Under the pieces are notes generated by a model. The model was given only the letters and a program-made list of their open reading frames with translations, was not told the DNA's origin and made no database searches. A stretch of 64,000 nucleotides of DNA, from positions 2,046,001 to 2,110,000 of the forward strand of contig NZ_CP011502.1 of the NCBI RefSeq assembly GCF_001509405.1, read 5' to 3'. Both the position numbers and the translations under genes were made by a program. This document shows, piece by piece, positions 12,806 to 21,745 of this stretch (the stretch's first letter is position 1; the number at the start of each line of letters is the position of its first letter). The stretch is from Aeromicrobium erythreum. Its GTDB lineage: Bacteria; Actinomycetota; Actinomycetes; Propionibacteriales; Nocardioidaceae.

Positions 12806-13445
12806 GGATGCCCCTGGAGGTCGTGGCTCGGGTGAGCAGGTTGAGGACGAGGTCGAGCACGACGGCGAGGAGGATGATCCCGACCGTGCCCGCGACGATG
12901 GAGTACGTGGCGTTGGCCCCGCCGGTGCGGGAGATGCCCGAGAAGATGTAGCCGCCGAGGCCGGGCCCCAGCACGTAGGCCGCGATCGCGGCGATGCCCA
13001 TGAGCATCTGGCCCGAGACGCGGACGCCGGTCATGATGACCGGCCATGCGAGCGGCAGCTCGAGCCGCACGAGCGTGGCCACCCGCCCCATGCCCATGCC
13101 GCGCGCCGACTCCACGAGCGCCTGGTCGACACCGGTGAGGCCGACGATCACGTTGCGCAGGATCGGCAGGAACCCGAAGAAGACCAGGGCGATGACCGAG
13201 GGCAGCACCCCGATGCCGACGACACCGACCAGCAGGCCGAGCAGCGCGTACGAGGGGAGCGTCAGCCCGACGGACGACAGCGCCTGCGCCGCGGCGGTGC
13301 CCCAGCGGGACCGGTAGGCCAGCACGCCGAGCACGATCGCCAGCAGCGTGGCCGCGGCCAACGTCTGCACCACCAGGCTCAGGTGCTGGTACGCCAGGAA
13401 CGACAGCACCGACCATCGATCGTGGACGAAGTCGAGGAAGCCCAC
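12798..13445 (-). CDS. osmolyte ABC transporter permease (OpuC type), first gene
   Basis: A 215-residue permease with about five or six helices and the EAA motif GVDQALVESARGMGMGRVAT. It pairs with the 10812-11615 permease, giving the two-permease OpuC arrangement permease-ATPase-permease-binding protein. The GTG start at 13445 is preceded by AGAGG six bases upstream. A good promoter lies about 65 bases upstream. Confidence 0.9.
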   Translation of the reverse strand: MGFLDFVHDRWSVLSFLAYQHLSLVVQTLAAATLLAIVLGVLAYRSRWGTAAAQALSSVGLTLPSYALLGLLVGVVGIGVLPSVIALVFFGFLPILRNVIVGLTGVDQALVESARGMGMGRVATLVRLELPLAWPVIMTGVRVSGQMLMGIAAIAAYVLGPGLGGYIFSGISRTGGANATYSIVAGTVGIILLAVVLDLVLNLLTRATTSRGIRV

Positions 13446-13509
13446 ACGTCACCTCTCGTCAGGACGGTGACGCAGGCAGGAGCCGTCGTCCGCCGTCGCG
13501 GGTGCCTCG

Positions 13510-13537
13510 ACGGTAGCGAACCTGGCCGAAGGTGCAA
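13510..13537 (-). promoter_or_regulatory. promoter of the osmolyte transporter operon
   Basis: On the minus strand TTGCAC (13532-13537) and TACCGT (13510-13515) are separated by 16 bases, close to the primary-sigma consensus. This gives a leader of about 57 bases before the GTG at 13445. Confidence 0.55.
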
Positions 13538-13575
13538 CTGCGCGTGACGGCGCGTCGCCCCGCCGCGTCGACGGG

Positions 13576-13980
13576 TCAGGCGGGGGTGGCGACCTCGAGG
13601 ATGCGGCTCAGGAGGCCGCCGACGAACTTGGGGCTGTCGTCGGTGGAGAGCTCCGCCGCGAGCTCGACGGCTTCGCTCACGGCGACCGGCCCGGGCACGT
13701 CGTCGACGTAGACGATCTCGAGGACGGCGACGCGCAGGAGGTTGCGGTCGACCCCGGGCATGCGGTCCAGCGTCCAGCCGCGGGAGTGCTCGGCGATGAG
13801 GCCGTCGATGTGCTGCTGGTGCTGCACGACACCCTCGACCAGCCGGACCGTGTAGGGGTTGACCGGCGGGTCGTTGGTCTCGCGCCGCGCCGCGAGCGTC
13901 CCGCCCAGGGGCAGGCCCTGGAGCTCGGACTCGAAGAGGATGTCGAGGGCGCGCTTGCGGTACTTGGTGCGCGCGCCCAT
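13576..13980 (-). CDS. nusB: transcription antitermination factor NusB
   Basis: A 134-residue all-helical protein that joins NusE(S10) on boxA RNA for rRNA antitermination. It starts ARTKYRKRALDILFESELQ and contains DRNLLRVAVLEIVYVDDVP and ELSTDDSPKFVGGLLSRI, all typical. Its start overlaps the efp stop as ATGA. Last gene of aroC-aroK-aroB-pepP-efp-nusB. Confidence 0.96.
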   Translation of the reverse strand: MGARTKYRKRALDILFESELQGLPLGGTLAARRETNDPPVNPYTVRLVEGVVQHQQHIDGLIAEHSRGWTLDRMPGVDRNLLRVAVLEIVYVDDVPGPVAVSEAVELAAELSTDDSPKFVGGLLSRILEVATPA

Positions 13981-14543
13981 CAGGCCTTCACGCGGCCGAG
14001 GTAGTTGCCGTCGCGGGTGTCGACCTTGACCTTCTCGCCGGTGGTGACGAACAGCGGCACCTGGATCTCGCGACCCGTCTCCAGGCGCGCGGGCTTCGTG
14101 CCGCCGCTGGAGCGGTCACCCTGCAGGCCCGGGTCGGTGTGCTCGATGAGCAGCTCGACCGAGAGCGGCAGCTCGACGTAGAGCACGCGGCCCTCGTTCG
14201 TGGCCACGGTGGCCTCCTGGTTCTCCAGGAGGAAGTCGGGCGCGCTGCCCATGGCCTCGGGCGCGATCTCGAGCTGGTCGTACGTCTGCACGTCCATGAA
14301 CACGTAGTTCGTGCCGTCGTTGTAGAGGTACTGCATGTCGCGCTTGTCGACGGTGGCGGTCTCGACCTTGGTGCCGGCGTTGAAGGTCTTGTCGACGACC
14401 TTGCCCGACTCGACGTTCTTCATCTTGGTGCGCACGAAGGCGGGACCCTTGCCCGGCTTGACGTGCTGGAACTCGATGACGGTCCAGAGCTGGCCGTCGA
14501 TGTTCAGCACCATGCCGTTCTTCAGGTCGTTCGTGGTGGCCAT
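13980..14543 (-). CDS. efp: translation elongation factor P
   Basis: A 187-residue protein that rescues ribosomes stalled at polyproline. Three beta-barrel domains are recognisable: [20 protein letters not shown] at the start, the tip loop VKPGKGPAF with Lys32, and a C-terminal domain with [17 protein letters not shown]. The PGKGPA loop suggests a Lys-type tip; no modification enzyme (EpmA, YmfI, EarP) was seen nearby. ATG 14543 overlaps the upstream peptidase stop. Confidence 0.97.
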   Translation of the reverse strand: MATTNDLKNGMVLNIDGQLWTVIEFQHVKPGKGPAFVRTKMKNVESGKVVDKTFNAGTKVETATVDKRDMQYLYNDGTNYVFMDVQTYDQLEIAPEAMGSAPDFLLENQEATVATNEGRVLYVELPLSVELLIEHTDPGLQGDRSSGGTKPARLETGREIQVPLFVTTGEKVKVDTRDGNYLGRVKA

Positions 14544-15652
14544 CAGGCGATCTCCAGGAGCTCGGTGGTCAGGTCGGTCAGCACCTCGGGGGTGCCCGTG
14601 GCGGCCGGCGTGACGAGGACGGTGTCTTCGATGCGCACTCCCCCGCGGCCCGGGACGTAGATGCCCGGTTCCATGGTGAGGACGGTGCGACGCTCCAGTG
14701 TACCGACGTGCGCCGCGGCGATGAACGGGTCCTCGTGGATCTGCAGACCCACGCCGTGGCCCAGGCCGGTGGTGAAGTGCTCGAGCCACCCGGCCTCCTC
14801 GAGGACGCCCCGCGCGACGGCGTCCACCTCGGCCACGGGACGACCCTCGCGCAACGCGTCGACACCGGCGGCCTGCGACGCACGCACCGCGGCGTGGACC
14901 TCGCGCTGCCAGGCGTCGGCGGTGCCGAGCACGACGGTGCGCGTGCAGTCGGCGTGGTAGCCGGCGACCCGCGCGCCGAAGTCGGTCTTGAGGAGGTCAC
15001 CGGGCTGCAGCACCCGGTCGGTCGGGTGGTGGTGCGGCACGGCGGTGTTCGGGCCCGACGCGAGGATGGTCTCGAAGGCGACGGCCTCGGCGCCGAGCTC
15101 GAGCATGCGCCACTCGAGGTCGCGGGCGACGTCGCGCTCGGTCCGCCCCACCAGCGGACCCGCCCAGAGCGACTCCAGCGCGGCCGCGGAGACCCGGCAG
15201 GCCTCGCGCAGCGCCGCCACCTCCACGTCGTCCTTCGTCTCGCGCGCCCGCTCGACCACCCGGTCGGCGGCGACGAGGTCGACCCCGGGCGCCGCGTCAC
15301 CCAGCGTCGCGTGGGCGTCGACGCTCAGCGTGTGCGTCTCGACGGCCCACGCTCCCCCGACGTCGGCGAGCCGCGGGCCCGCGACGCCGAGCAGGTCGCG
15401 CGTGATGGTGTGCTCGAGACCGGGCACCTCGGCCGCGGCCTGGTCGCGGTAGCGGCCGTCGGTGAGAAACAGTCCACTGCCGTCGGCGCGCAGCACGAGG
15501 GCGCCGTTCGAGCCCGTGAACCCGGTGAGGTACCGGACGTTGACCAGCGTCGTGACCACGAGGCCGGCCCGACCGGCGTCGGCGAGCGACGCACCCACGC
15601 GCTCGCGGCGACGCTGCAGCGTCTGCGCGTCCGGCGCCAGGGTCGTGCTCAT
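14543..15652 (-). CDS. Xaa-Pro aminopeptidase/dipeptidase, M24 family
   Basis: A 369-residue cytoplasmic metallopeptidase. It has an N-terminal creatinase-like domain ([19 protein letters not shown]) and a C-terminal pita-bread domain with all five metal ligands: Asp in [18 protein letters not shown] (two), His in [14 protein letters not shown], and Glu in [19 protein letters not shown] (two). The gene next to efp in actinobacteria is usually this peptidase; both act on proline-containing chains. ATG at 15652 overlaps the aroB stop. Confidence 0.93.
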   Translation of the reverse strand: MSTTLAPDAQTLQRRRERVGASLADAGRAGLVVTTLVNVRYLTGFTGSNGALVLRADGSGLFLTDGRYRDQAAAEVPGLEHTITRDLLGVAGPRLADVGGAWAVETHTLSVDAHATLGDAAPGVDLVAADRVVERARETKDDVEVAALREACRVSAAALESLWAGPLVGRTERDVARDLEWRMLELGAEAVAFETILASGPNTAVPHHHPTDRVLQPGDLLKTDFGARVAGYHADCTRTVVLGTADAWQREVHAAVRASQAAGVDALREGRPVAEVDAVARGVLEEAGWLEHFTTGLGHGVGLQIHEDPFIAAAHVGTLERRTVLTMEPGIYVPGRGGVRIEDTVLVTPAATGTPEVLTDLTTELLEIA

Positions 15653-16860
15653 CGGGCAGCGCCCGGTGACGACGAGGGAGCGGCGAGGGCCGCGAACGAG
15701 TCGCGCAGCGTCTGCTCGTCGGGGCCGGCGAGGATCGTCGTGCGTCCGAGGTCCTCGAGCACCACGAACCGCAGCTGGTCGCCGCGCGTCTTCTTGTCCA
15801 GACGCATCGCCGCGAGCAGCGGCGAGAAGGCGCCCGCCCACGTGGTCGGCAGCGACAGCGACGACAGCACGTCGCGGTGACGCTGCACGAGGTCGGCGTC
15901 GATAAGGCCGTGCCGGTGCGCCAGCTCCGCCACGTAGACCATGCCGACGCTGATCGCCTCGCCGTGGCGCACCGTGTACCGCTCCTCGCGCTCGATCGCG
16001 TGCCCCAGGGTGTGTCCGTAGTTCAGCGCCTCCCGGCCGATGCCGCTGTCGTCCTCGGCACCCCCGCCGGTGCTCTTCGCCGCCCACGGCCCGGCACCCC
16101 CGCCGGCGCCCCTCGCCGCCCACGGCCCGGCACCCCCGCCGGTCTCCCGCAGGTCGCCGGCGACGGTCTGCGCCTTCACCCGGATCCCCTTGGCGACCAA
16201 CTCGGCGAGGATCGCCGACGTCGGGTCGAGCACGGCTCCCGTGCCGACGCCCTCGATCAGCTCCAGGATCGACGGGTCGGCGATGAACCCGCACTTCACC
16301 ACCTCGGCGAGCCCGCTGCGCAGCTCCGCGGACGGCAGGTCGACCAGCAGGTCGAGGTCGCACAGGACGCCGACGGGCTCGTGGAACGCGCCGACGAGGT
16401 TCTTGCCGGCCGCGGTGTTGATGCCGGTCTTGCCGCCGACCGCCGCGTCGACCATGCCCAGCACCGTGGTGGAGACGTTGACGAACCGGACCCCACGCAA
16501 CCAGCTCGCGGCCACGAAGCCGGCCAGGTCGGTCGTCGCCCCGCCGCCGAACCCGACCACGACGTCGGAGCGGGTGAAGCCGGTGCGCCCGAGGACGTCC
16601 CAGCAGTACTGCAGGACCTCGGCGTTCTTCGCGGCCTCGCCGTCGGGCACCTCGAGCAGGTGCACGTCGAGCGCCCGCGTCGCCTGCTCGCGCAGCAGGG
16701 TCGACCGGAGCCGTGCGGCGCGCTCGCGCAGCACCGTCGGGTGCACGATCGCGACCCGACGCACGTCGTCCCCGACGAGCGACGCGAGCTGGTCGCTCAC
16801 GCCGGAGCCGACGAGGACGTCGTACGGGGCGGACGTCTCGACCCGGATGCGGACGGTCAT
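15649..16860 (-). CDS. aroB: 3-dehydroquinate synthase with an internal Gly-rich repeat insertion
   Basis: A 403-residue enzyme converting DAHP to 3-dehydroquinate, the second shikimate step. The NAD and metal motifs VVVGFGGGATTDLAGFVA, VDAAVGGKTGINT and NYGHTLGHAIE are intact. It is longer than usual (about 360) because a low-complexity block with two TGGGAGPWAA-like repeats sits between the AGDLRE motif and GREALNYGH. The block is encoded by a 36-base tandem repeat (16057-16142) and keeps frame, so the enzyme is probably active. Embedded in the aro operon with 4-base overlaps on both sides. Confidence 0.96.
   Translation of the reverse strand: MTVRIRVETSAPYDVLVGSGVSDQLASLVGDDVRRVAIVHPTVLRERAARLRSTLLREQATRALDVHLLEVPDGEAAKNAEVLQYCWDVLGRTGFTRSDVVVGFGGGATTDLAGFVAASWLRGVRFVNVSTTVLGMVDAAVGGKTGINTAAGKNLVGAFHEPVGVLCDLDLLVDLPSAELRSGLAEVVKCGFIADPSILELIEGVGTGAVLDPTSAILAELVAKGIRVKAQTVAGDLRETGGGAGPWAARGAGGGAGPWAAKSTGGGAEDDSGIGREALNYGHTLGHAIEREERYTVRHGEAISVGMVYVAELAHRHGLIDADLVQRHRDVLSSLSLPTTWAGAFSPLLAAMRLDKKTRGDQLRFVVLEDLGRTTILAGPDEQTLRDSFAALAAPSSSPGAAR
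16057..16142 (-). repeat. 36-base tandem repeat inside aroB
   Basis: Units begin at 16057, 16093 and 16129 (2.4 copies, 36-base period, 12 codons). Each opens with GGCACCCCCGCCGG on the plus strand. The unit encodes a GGGAGPWAA-type segment. Whole-codon length keeps the frame, so copy number could vary between strains without breaking the enzyme. Confidence 0.9.
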
Positions 16861-17372
16861 GGGGTGGCGTTCTCCTGGATCAGCTGGTGGATGCGGGCGG
16901 CGACGTCGTCGGCGGTGAGGTCGTCGGTGACCACGGTGTGCGTGGCGAGGTCCTCGTAGACCGGGCGGCGCGCGTCCAGCAGCGCCTTCATGGTCGCGCG
17001 GACGTTGCCGAGGAGCAGCGGCCGGTTCGTGCCGAGGCCGACGCGCTGGGCGGCGGCGGACAGGCTGACGTCGAGGAAGACGACCTGCTGCTCGCGCAGC
17101 AGCCGCTGGGTGCCCGGGTGGAGGACGGCGCCGCCGCCCAGCGCCAGCACGCCGTCGTGCTCCCGCAGCGCGGTCGCGACCGCGGCGGCCTCGAGGTCAC
17201 GGAAGTGCGCCTCGCCGTGCTCGACGAAGAGGTCCTGCACGCTCGAGCCCGTCGAGCGCTCGACGTCGACGTCGGTATCGCGCACGGAGGTGCCCAGGCG
17301 GTCGGCGAGGCGGTGCGCCACCGTCGTCTTGCCGGCGCCCGGTGCGCCGACGAGCACGACGACCGGCGTCAC
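16857..17372 (-). CDS. aroK: shikimate kinase
   Basis: A 171-residue P-loop kinase. Walker [10 protein letters not shown] (residues 8-16), shikimate-binding DTDVDVE and ALGGGAVLH, and the lid arginine in LGTNRPLL are present. The open frame extends upstream, but GTG 17372 gives the normal N-terminus ([11 protein letters not shown]) and forms a GTGA overlap with the aroC stop. Confidence 0.95.
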   Translation of the reverse strand: MTPVVVLVGAPGAGKTTVAHRLADRLGTSVRDTDVDVERSTGSSVQDLFVEHGEAHFRDLEAAAVATALREHDGVLALGGGAVLHPGTQRLLREQQVVFLDVSLSAAAQRVGLGTNRPLLLGNVRATMKALLDARRPVYEDLATHTVVTDDLTADDVAARIHQLIQENATP

Positions 17373-18547
17373 CGGTACCTCAGGTGCTCGCGGTACGCCT
17401 CGACGTTGCGCCGGACCTCCTCGACGGAGTCGCCGCCGAACTTCTCGGTGATCGCATCGGCGACGACCAGCGCGACCATGGCCTCGGCGACGATGCCCGC
17501 CGCGGGCACGGCGCACACGTCGGAGCGCTGGTGGTGGGCGCGGGTCTCCTCGCCGGTGCTGACGTCGACGGTGCGCAGCGCGCGCGGGACGGTCGCGATG
17601 GGCTTCATCGCGGCGCGCACGCGCAGCAGCTCGCCGGTCGTCATGCCGCCCTCGGTCCCGCCGGAGCGGCCGGAGACGCGGCGGATGCCCTCGTCGGTCG
17701 GGACGATCTCGTCGTGCGCGAGCGAGCCGCGCGTGCGGGCGAGCTCGAAGCCGTCGCCGACCTCGACGCCCTTGATGGCCTGGATGCCCATGAGCGCCGC
17801 CGCGAGCCGCGCGTCGAGGCGCCGGTCCCAGTGGGTGTACGAGCCGAGTCCGGGCGGCAGGCCCTCGACGACGACCTCGACGACGCCGCCGAGCGTGTCG
17901 CCGTCCTTGTGGGCGGCGTCGACCTCGGCCACCATGGCCGTGCTGGTGGCGGCGTCGAAGCAGCGCACCGGGTCGGCGTCAAGCGCCTCGACGTCGGAGT
18001 ACCGGGGCACCACGCCGGCAGGGGCGGACACGGTCCCGAGCTCCACGACGTGCGACAGGACCGTCGCGCCCGTCGTCTGCTCGACGAACTTGGCCGCCAC
18101 CTCGCCGAGCGCGACGCGGGCGGCGGTCTCGCGGGCGCTGGCCCGCTCAAGGACGGGTCGGGCCTCGTCGAAGCCGTACTTCTGCATGCCGGCGAGGTCG
18201 GCGTGCCCCGGACGCGGACGCGTGAGCGGGGCACCGCGCTTCAGGCCGTCGAGCACCTCGGGGTCGACGGGGTCGGCCGCCATGACCTGCTCCCACTTGG
18301 GCCACTCGCTGTTGCCGATCCGCAGGGCGACGGGGCTGCCCATCGACACGCCGTGCCGCAGGCCGCCGATCACCTCGAGCTCGTCGGCCTCGAAGCTCAT
18401 GCGGGCACCGCGGCCGTAGCCGAGGCGGCGACGCGCCAGCGCGTCCTGGACGTCCTTGCTGGTCACGTGCACGCCGGCAGGGAGTCCCTCGAGGATCGCG
18501 ACGAGCGCAGGTCCGTGGGACTCACCGGCAGTCAGCCATCGAAGCAT
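17369..18547 (-). CDS. aroC: chorismate synthase
   Basis: A 392-residue FMN-dependent enzyme making chorismate from EPSP. Signatures are [15 protein letters not shown] at the N-terminus, [40 protein letters not shown] and a C-terminal EKFGGDS. ATG 18547 matches the usual start; an in-frame ATG nine bases earlier (18556) is the alternative. It is the promoter-proximal gene of aroC-aroK-aroB-pepP-efp-nusB and is divergent from the guanidine riboswitch/exporter unit. CACAAT seven bases before ATG 18547 could serve as a leaderless -10. Confidence 0.96.
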   Translation of the reverse strand: MLRWLTAGESHGPALVAILEGLPAGVHVTSKDVQDALARRRLGYGRGARMSFEADELEVIGGLRHGVSMGSPVALRIGNSEWPKWEQVMAADPVDPEVLDGLKRGAPLTRPRPGHADLAGMQKYGFDEARPVLERASARETAARVALGEVAAKFVEQTTGATVLSHVVELGTVSAPAGVVPRYSDVEALDADPVRCFDAATSTAMVAEVDAAHKDGDTLGGVVEVVVEGLPPGLGSYTHWDRRLDARLAAALMGIQAIKGVEVGDGFELARTRGSLAHDEIVPTDEGIRRVSGRSGGTEGGMTTGELLRVRAAMKPIATVPRALRTVDVSTGEETRAHHQRSDVCAVPAAGIVAEAMVALVVADAITEKFGGDSVEEVRRNVEAYREHLRYR

Positions 18548-18660
18548 GGGGGTCATTGTGTCAGGAACCGTCCTGCCGGGACCGAGCCGCCCGCCCCCGC
18601 ACGCCCGGACGGGACACGCGCCCACGCCGTGCCATCATGGAGGCGTCCCCTCCCTGGGGG

Positions 18661-18703
18661 CTCGGACGAGGCTGCCGTACCCGACCAGCGCAAAGACGGC
18701 AGG
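18661..18703 (+). promoter_or_regulatory. guanidine-III (ykkC-III) riboswitch
   Basis: From 18662 the sequence shows CGGACGAGG, UGCCGUACCCG, then a CAA and GACGGCAG, in the order of the ykkC-III pseudoknot known from Thermobifida fusca. P1 pairs UCGG (18662-18665) with CCGA (18681-18684), where T. fusca has CCGG/CCGG. P2 pairs CUGCCGU (18672-18678) with ACGGCAG (18696-18702), where T. fusca has GCGCCGU/ACGGCGC. Both stems keep pairing with changed bases. It ends three bases before AGGAG (18706-18710), the ribosome-binding site of the exporter, so ligand binding probably controls translation start. Confidence 0.9.
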
Positions 18704-18716
18704 TCAGGAGCCCGTC

Positions 18717-19031
18717 ATGTCGTGGATCGTGCTCGTGGGGTCCGGCGTCCTCGAGGCGGTGTGGGCCACGGCCCTCGGCCGCTCCGACGGTCTCAGCCGG
18801 CTCGCCCCCACGGTCGTGTTCGCCGTCGCCCTCGTGACCAGCATGGTCGGTCTCGCGTGGGCCATGCGCGAGCTGCCGACCGGCACCGCCTACGCGGTGT
18901 GGGTCGGCATCGGCGCGACCCTCACCGCTGCGTGGGCGATGGCGCAGGGCGAGGAGCCGTTGTCGGTCGCCCGGGTGCTGTGCCTGCTGGCCGTCGTCGG
19001 CGGGATCGTCGGGCTCAAGCTGACGCACTGA
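18717..19031 (+). CDS. SMR-family guanidinium exporter (SugE/Gdx type)
   Basis: A 104-residue, four-helix small multidrug resistance protein. The essential Glu is in GSGVLEAVWATALG (Glu13), and LPTGTAYAVWVGIGA plus a C-terminal GIVGLKL match the SugE/Gdx branch. Members of this branch export guanidinium in exchange for protons as dual-topology dimers. The guanidine-III riboswitch immediately upstream supports this substrate over the older label of quaternary-ammonium resistance. Start ATG 18717 follows AGGAG. It is the only plus-strand gene within a long minus-strand block. Confidence 0.93.
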   Translation: MSWIVLVGSGVLEAVWATALGRSDGLSRLAPTVVFAVALVTSMVGLAWAMRELPTGTAYAVWVGIGATLTAAWAMAQGEEPLSVARVLCLLAVVGGIVGLKLTH

Positions 19032-19064
19032 ACCACGACCTCCGACGGTCCCCGGCGCGAGCGG

Positions 19065-19772
19065 TCAGCCGTGCAGCAGCACCGCGAGCGGGGGCCCGAG
19101 GAACGCGCCGAGCACGAGGTAGGGGCCGAAGGCGAACGGGTCGCGGCGACCGATGCGGCCCGTCCGGTACAGGACGACGCCCGCGACGGCGCCGACGACG
19201 AACCCCGCGTACGTGCCGTACAGCGTCGCGCTCGGACCCACCGCCCCGAGGAGAAGGCCGACGAGGGCGGCGAGCCGGACGTCGCCGAAGCCGAAGGGCT
19301 GACGGACCCAGCGTCCCAGGGCGTAGACGGCGCGGAACACCGCGAAGACGACGACGTTGCCGAGGAGTCCCTTCAGCAGGATGCCGAGGTCGCCGGCCAG
19401 CAGGGCCGCGAGCGCGACGAGCACGAGGCACACCGCGTGCAGCGGCAGCGTGAGGAGGTACGGCAGCAGACGCGTGCGCAGGTCGACCCACGCCAGCCAG
19501 CTCCCTGCGCCGGCGAATATGGCCCATGCCGGCAGCAGCCACGGCTCGTCCAACCCGGTGGCGACCACGAGCAGCAGCAGCACCGACGTCAGCGCCAGCC
19601 CCGCTGCGAGGTGCGGACGACGGGCGAGCTCGACGTACGGCTCCTTGGGCGGCTCGTCCGGGTCGTCCTCGGGGTGCGGGGACGGCTCGGGCAGGCGCGC
19701 GATCGCGACGGGGCCGAGAGCCCCCAGGATCCCGGCCGCCAGCGCGGCGGCCACGACGTACGCGATGTCCAC
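19065..19772 (-). CDS. prepilin peptidase, A24 family
   Basis: A 235-residue membrane aspartyl protease. The two catalytic aspartates are in WVDLRTRLLP and GFGDVRLAALVG. About seven hydrophobic helices follow a short Pro/Glu-rich cytoplasmic stretch (about 28-45). The N-terminal zinc-binding methyltransferase domain of full-length PilD is missing, as in TadV/CppA-like short forms. No pilin or secretion ATPase lies in the window, so its substrates are elsewhere. It follows aroE by nine bases and is probably cotranscribed with it. Confidence 0.88.
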   Translation of the reverse strand: MDIAYVVAAALAAGILGALGPVAIARLPEPSPHPEDDPDEPPKEPYVELARRPHLAAGLALTSVLLLLVVATGLDEPWLLPAWAIFAGAGSWLAWVDLRTRLLPYLLTLPLHAVCLVLVALAALLAGDLGILLKGLLGNVVVFAVFRAVYALGRWVRQPFGFGDVRLAALVGLLLGAVGPSATLYGTYAGFVVGAVAGVVLYRTGRIGRRDPFAFGPYLVLGAFLGPPLAVLLHG

Positions 19773-19781
19773 GCCCGCAGA

Positions 19782-20618
19782 CTATGCGCTCGCGAGGACC
19801 TCCAGCGCGGCCCCGCGCACGACGTCGACGTCGACCGACGCACCCGTCATGAGGCGCAGCTGGAGGACGGCCTGGTGCGCGAGGAGGTCCAGACCGGTGA
19901 CGACCGGGCGGCCGGCCGCCCTGGCCGCGACGCTCAGCCGCGTCGGCCAGGGGTCGTAGACGACGTCGAAGACCGCCGCCGCGTCGGCCGCCCAGGCGTC
20001 GGCCCGCTCCCCCGCCACGGACTCCGGGACGGTGGAGACCAGCAGGTCGACCGGACCGGTCGGCGACGTCGAGGCGTCGAGCACGCGGGCCTCCAGGCCG
20101 GCGGCGTGGACCGCGGCCACCGTCTCCTCGGCGCGGCCGACGTCGCGCACGACGAGCTCGACCAGACCAGCTCCCAGGCCGGCCACGGCGTGCGCGACCG
20201 ACGCGGCCGTCGCGCCCGCGCCCAGGACGCGGACGACCGGCACGTCGACCACGCCGGCCTCCGACAGCGCGGCGCGCGCGCCGGGGACGTCGGTGTTGTC
20301 GGCGCGCACGTGGCGACCGCGCGGTCCCTGCTCCAGGAGCAGCGTGTTGGCGCCGCCGGCGGCACGCGCGACGTCGGTGACGCTGTCGGCGAGGTCGAGC
20401 GCGTCGCGCTTGTGCGGTGCGGTGACGGCGAGAGCCCGCCACGACGCGTCGAGGGCGTCGACGTGCGCCGGCAGCTCGCCAGGCGCGACGTCGACGGCCT
20501 CGAAGGTCCAGTCGAGGCCCAGCACCGCGTACGCGGCCCGGTGCATCGTCGGCGACAGCGAGTGCGCCACAGGGTGCCCGACGACGGCGCAGCGGCGGCC
20601 CGAGCCGTGGTCAGCCAC
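19782..20618 (-). CDS. aroE: shikimate dehydrogenase
   Basis: A 278-residue NADPH-dependent reductase of 3-dehydroshikimate. The shikimate site is HSLSPTMHRAAYAVLG, the catalytic Lys is in VTAPHKRDALD, and DNTDVPGAR and VLGAGATAASVAHA (NADP loop) follow. Start GTG 20618 gives an 8-base overlap with mltG; a longer Ser/Thr/Arg-rich frame upstream lies inside mltG and is unlikely. It brings the shikimate genes in this window to four, aroE, aroC, aroK and aroB. Confidence 0.94.
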   Translation of the reverse strand: MADHGSGRRCAVVGHPVAHSLSPTMHRAAYAVLGLDWTFEAVDVAPGELPAHVDALDASWRALAVTAPHKRDALDLADSVTDVARAAGGANTLLLEQGPRGRHVRADNTDVPGARAALSEAGVVDVPVVRVLGAGATAASVAHAVAGLGAGLVELVVRDVGRAEETVAAVHAAGLEARVLDASTSPTGPVDLLVSTVPESVAGERADAWAADAAAVFDVVYDPWPTRLSVAARAAGRPVVTGLDLLAHQAVLQLRLMTGASVDVDVVRGAALEVLASA

Positions 20619-21738
20619 CGCAGGAGCCGGCGCCGTAGACCTTCTGGCAGTCGGCCGTGTGCTTGGCAAAGCTCGTGTTGAAGATGGTGACGCCCTGCTT
20701 GTCGGCGAAGAAGTACAGCCAGTCGCCCTGCGCGGGGTTCAGTGCGGCCTCGATGGTCTTCTCCCCGGGCGAGCCGATCGGTCCGGGCGGCAGGCCGGTG
20801 TTCTGGTACGTGTTGTACTCCGACGGGTTGGCGCGCTCCTCGGGCGTCGTCCAGACGTCGCCCTCGCGCTTGCTCACGTACGACACGGTCGAGTCGAGCT
20901 GCAGCGGCATGCCGTCGGCGATGCGGTTGTAGAGCACCCGCGCGACCTTGGGGTAGTCCTCGTCGCGGGCGGCCTCGTACTCGAGGATGCTCGCGACCGT
21001 CAGCACGTCCTCCTTGGAGAGCCCGAGCGCCCGCGCCCGGGTGTCGATGTCGAGGTCGTTCTCGACGTCGAGAGTCTTCTTGACCATCTGCTGCAGCAGC
21101 TCGAGCGCCGTGGTCCCGGGCTCGACCGTGTAGGTCGCCGGGTACAGGTAGCCCTCGGGGTTGCCGTTCGCCTCCGGGGGCAGGCCGAGCTCCCTCGGGT
21201 CGTCGAGGACCTTCGTCACGTCGGCCTCGGGGATCTCCGAGCCCGCGGCGATCGCCTTGACGATCTGCCCGACGCGCGAGCCCTCGGGGATGACGACGCG
21301 TCCCTCGACACGGTTCGACGTGTCGGTCAGGCCGTCGAGGGCCGCCGCGGCCGACATCTTGCGGCGCAGCTGGTAGAAGCCGGGCTGGATCGTCGAGAAC
21401 CGGTCGTCGTTGAGCGAGAGCTGGTAGAAGGCCTCGGCGGTCTTGACGACGTCCTGCTTGGCCAGGATGCGGGCCATGGCCTGCCCGTCCGCGCCCGACG
21501 GGATCTCCACGACGACCTCGCCGCTGCCCCGACCCGTGTAGTCCTGCGGACCGTTCAGGTAGGTGCCGGCCTTGTCCCAGACGACCTTGCCGCCGAAGAC
21601 GATGCCACCGACGAGCGCGAGCACGAGGATGATGCGCCCCCACCGCGGACCTCGCCGCGGGGCACGTCGGCCTCCGGGGCGGGTCGCGCGACGGTCGCCC
21701 GGCTCGCTGCCGAGGATGTCGAGTCCGCTGTCGCTCAC
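20611..21738 (-). CDS. mltG: endolytic murein transglycosylase MltG (YceG)
   Basis: A 375-residue single-pass membrane enzyme that cleaves nascent glycan strands and releases anhydro-muropeptide ends. A basic cytoplasmic N-terminus is followed by one helix (about 35-55). A LysM-like part (VEIPSGADGQAMARILAKQD) precedes the catalytic domain with the conserved Glu in LTVASILEYEAARDED. YVSKREGDVWTTPEE, NTGLPPGPIGSPG and DWLYFFADKQG are typical. GTG start, seven bases after ruvX. Confidence 0.94.
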   Translation of the reverse strand: MSDSGLDILGSEPGDRRATRPGGRRAPRRGPRWGRIILVLALVGGIVFGGKVVWDKAGTYLNGPQDYTGRGSGEVVVEIPSGADGQAMARILAKQDVVKTAEAFYQLSLNDDRFSTIQPGFYQLRRKMSAAAALDGLTDTSNRVEGRVVIPEGSRVGQIVKAIAAGSEIPEADVTKVLDDPRELGLPPEANGNPEGYLYPATYTVEPGTTALELLQQMVKKTLDVENDLDIDTRARALGLSKEDVLTVASILEYEAARDEDYPKVARVLYNRIADGMPLQLDSTVSYVSKREGDVWTTPEERANPSEYNTYQNTGLPPGPIGSPGEKTIEAALNPAQGDWLYFFADKQGVTIFNTSFAKHTADCQKVYGAGSCGG

Positions 21739-21745
21739 GTAGACC

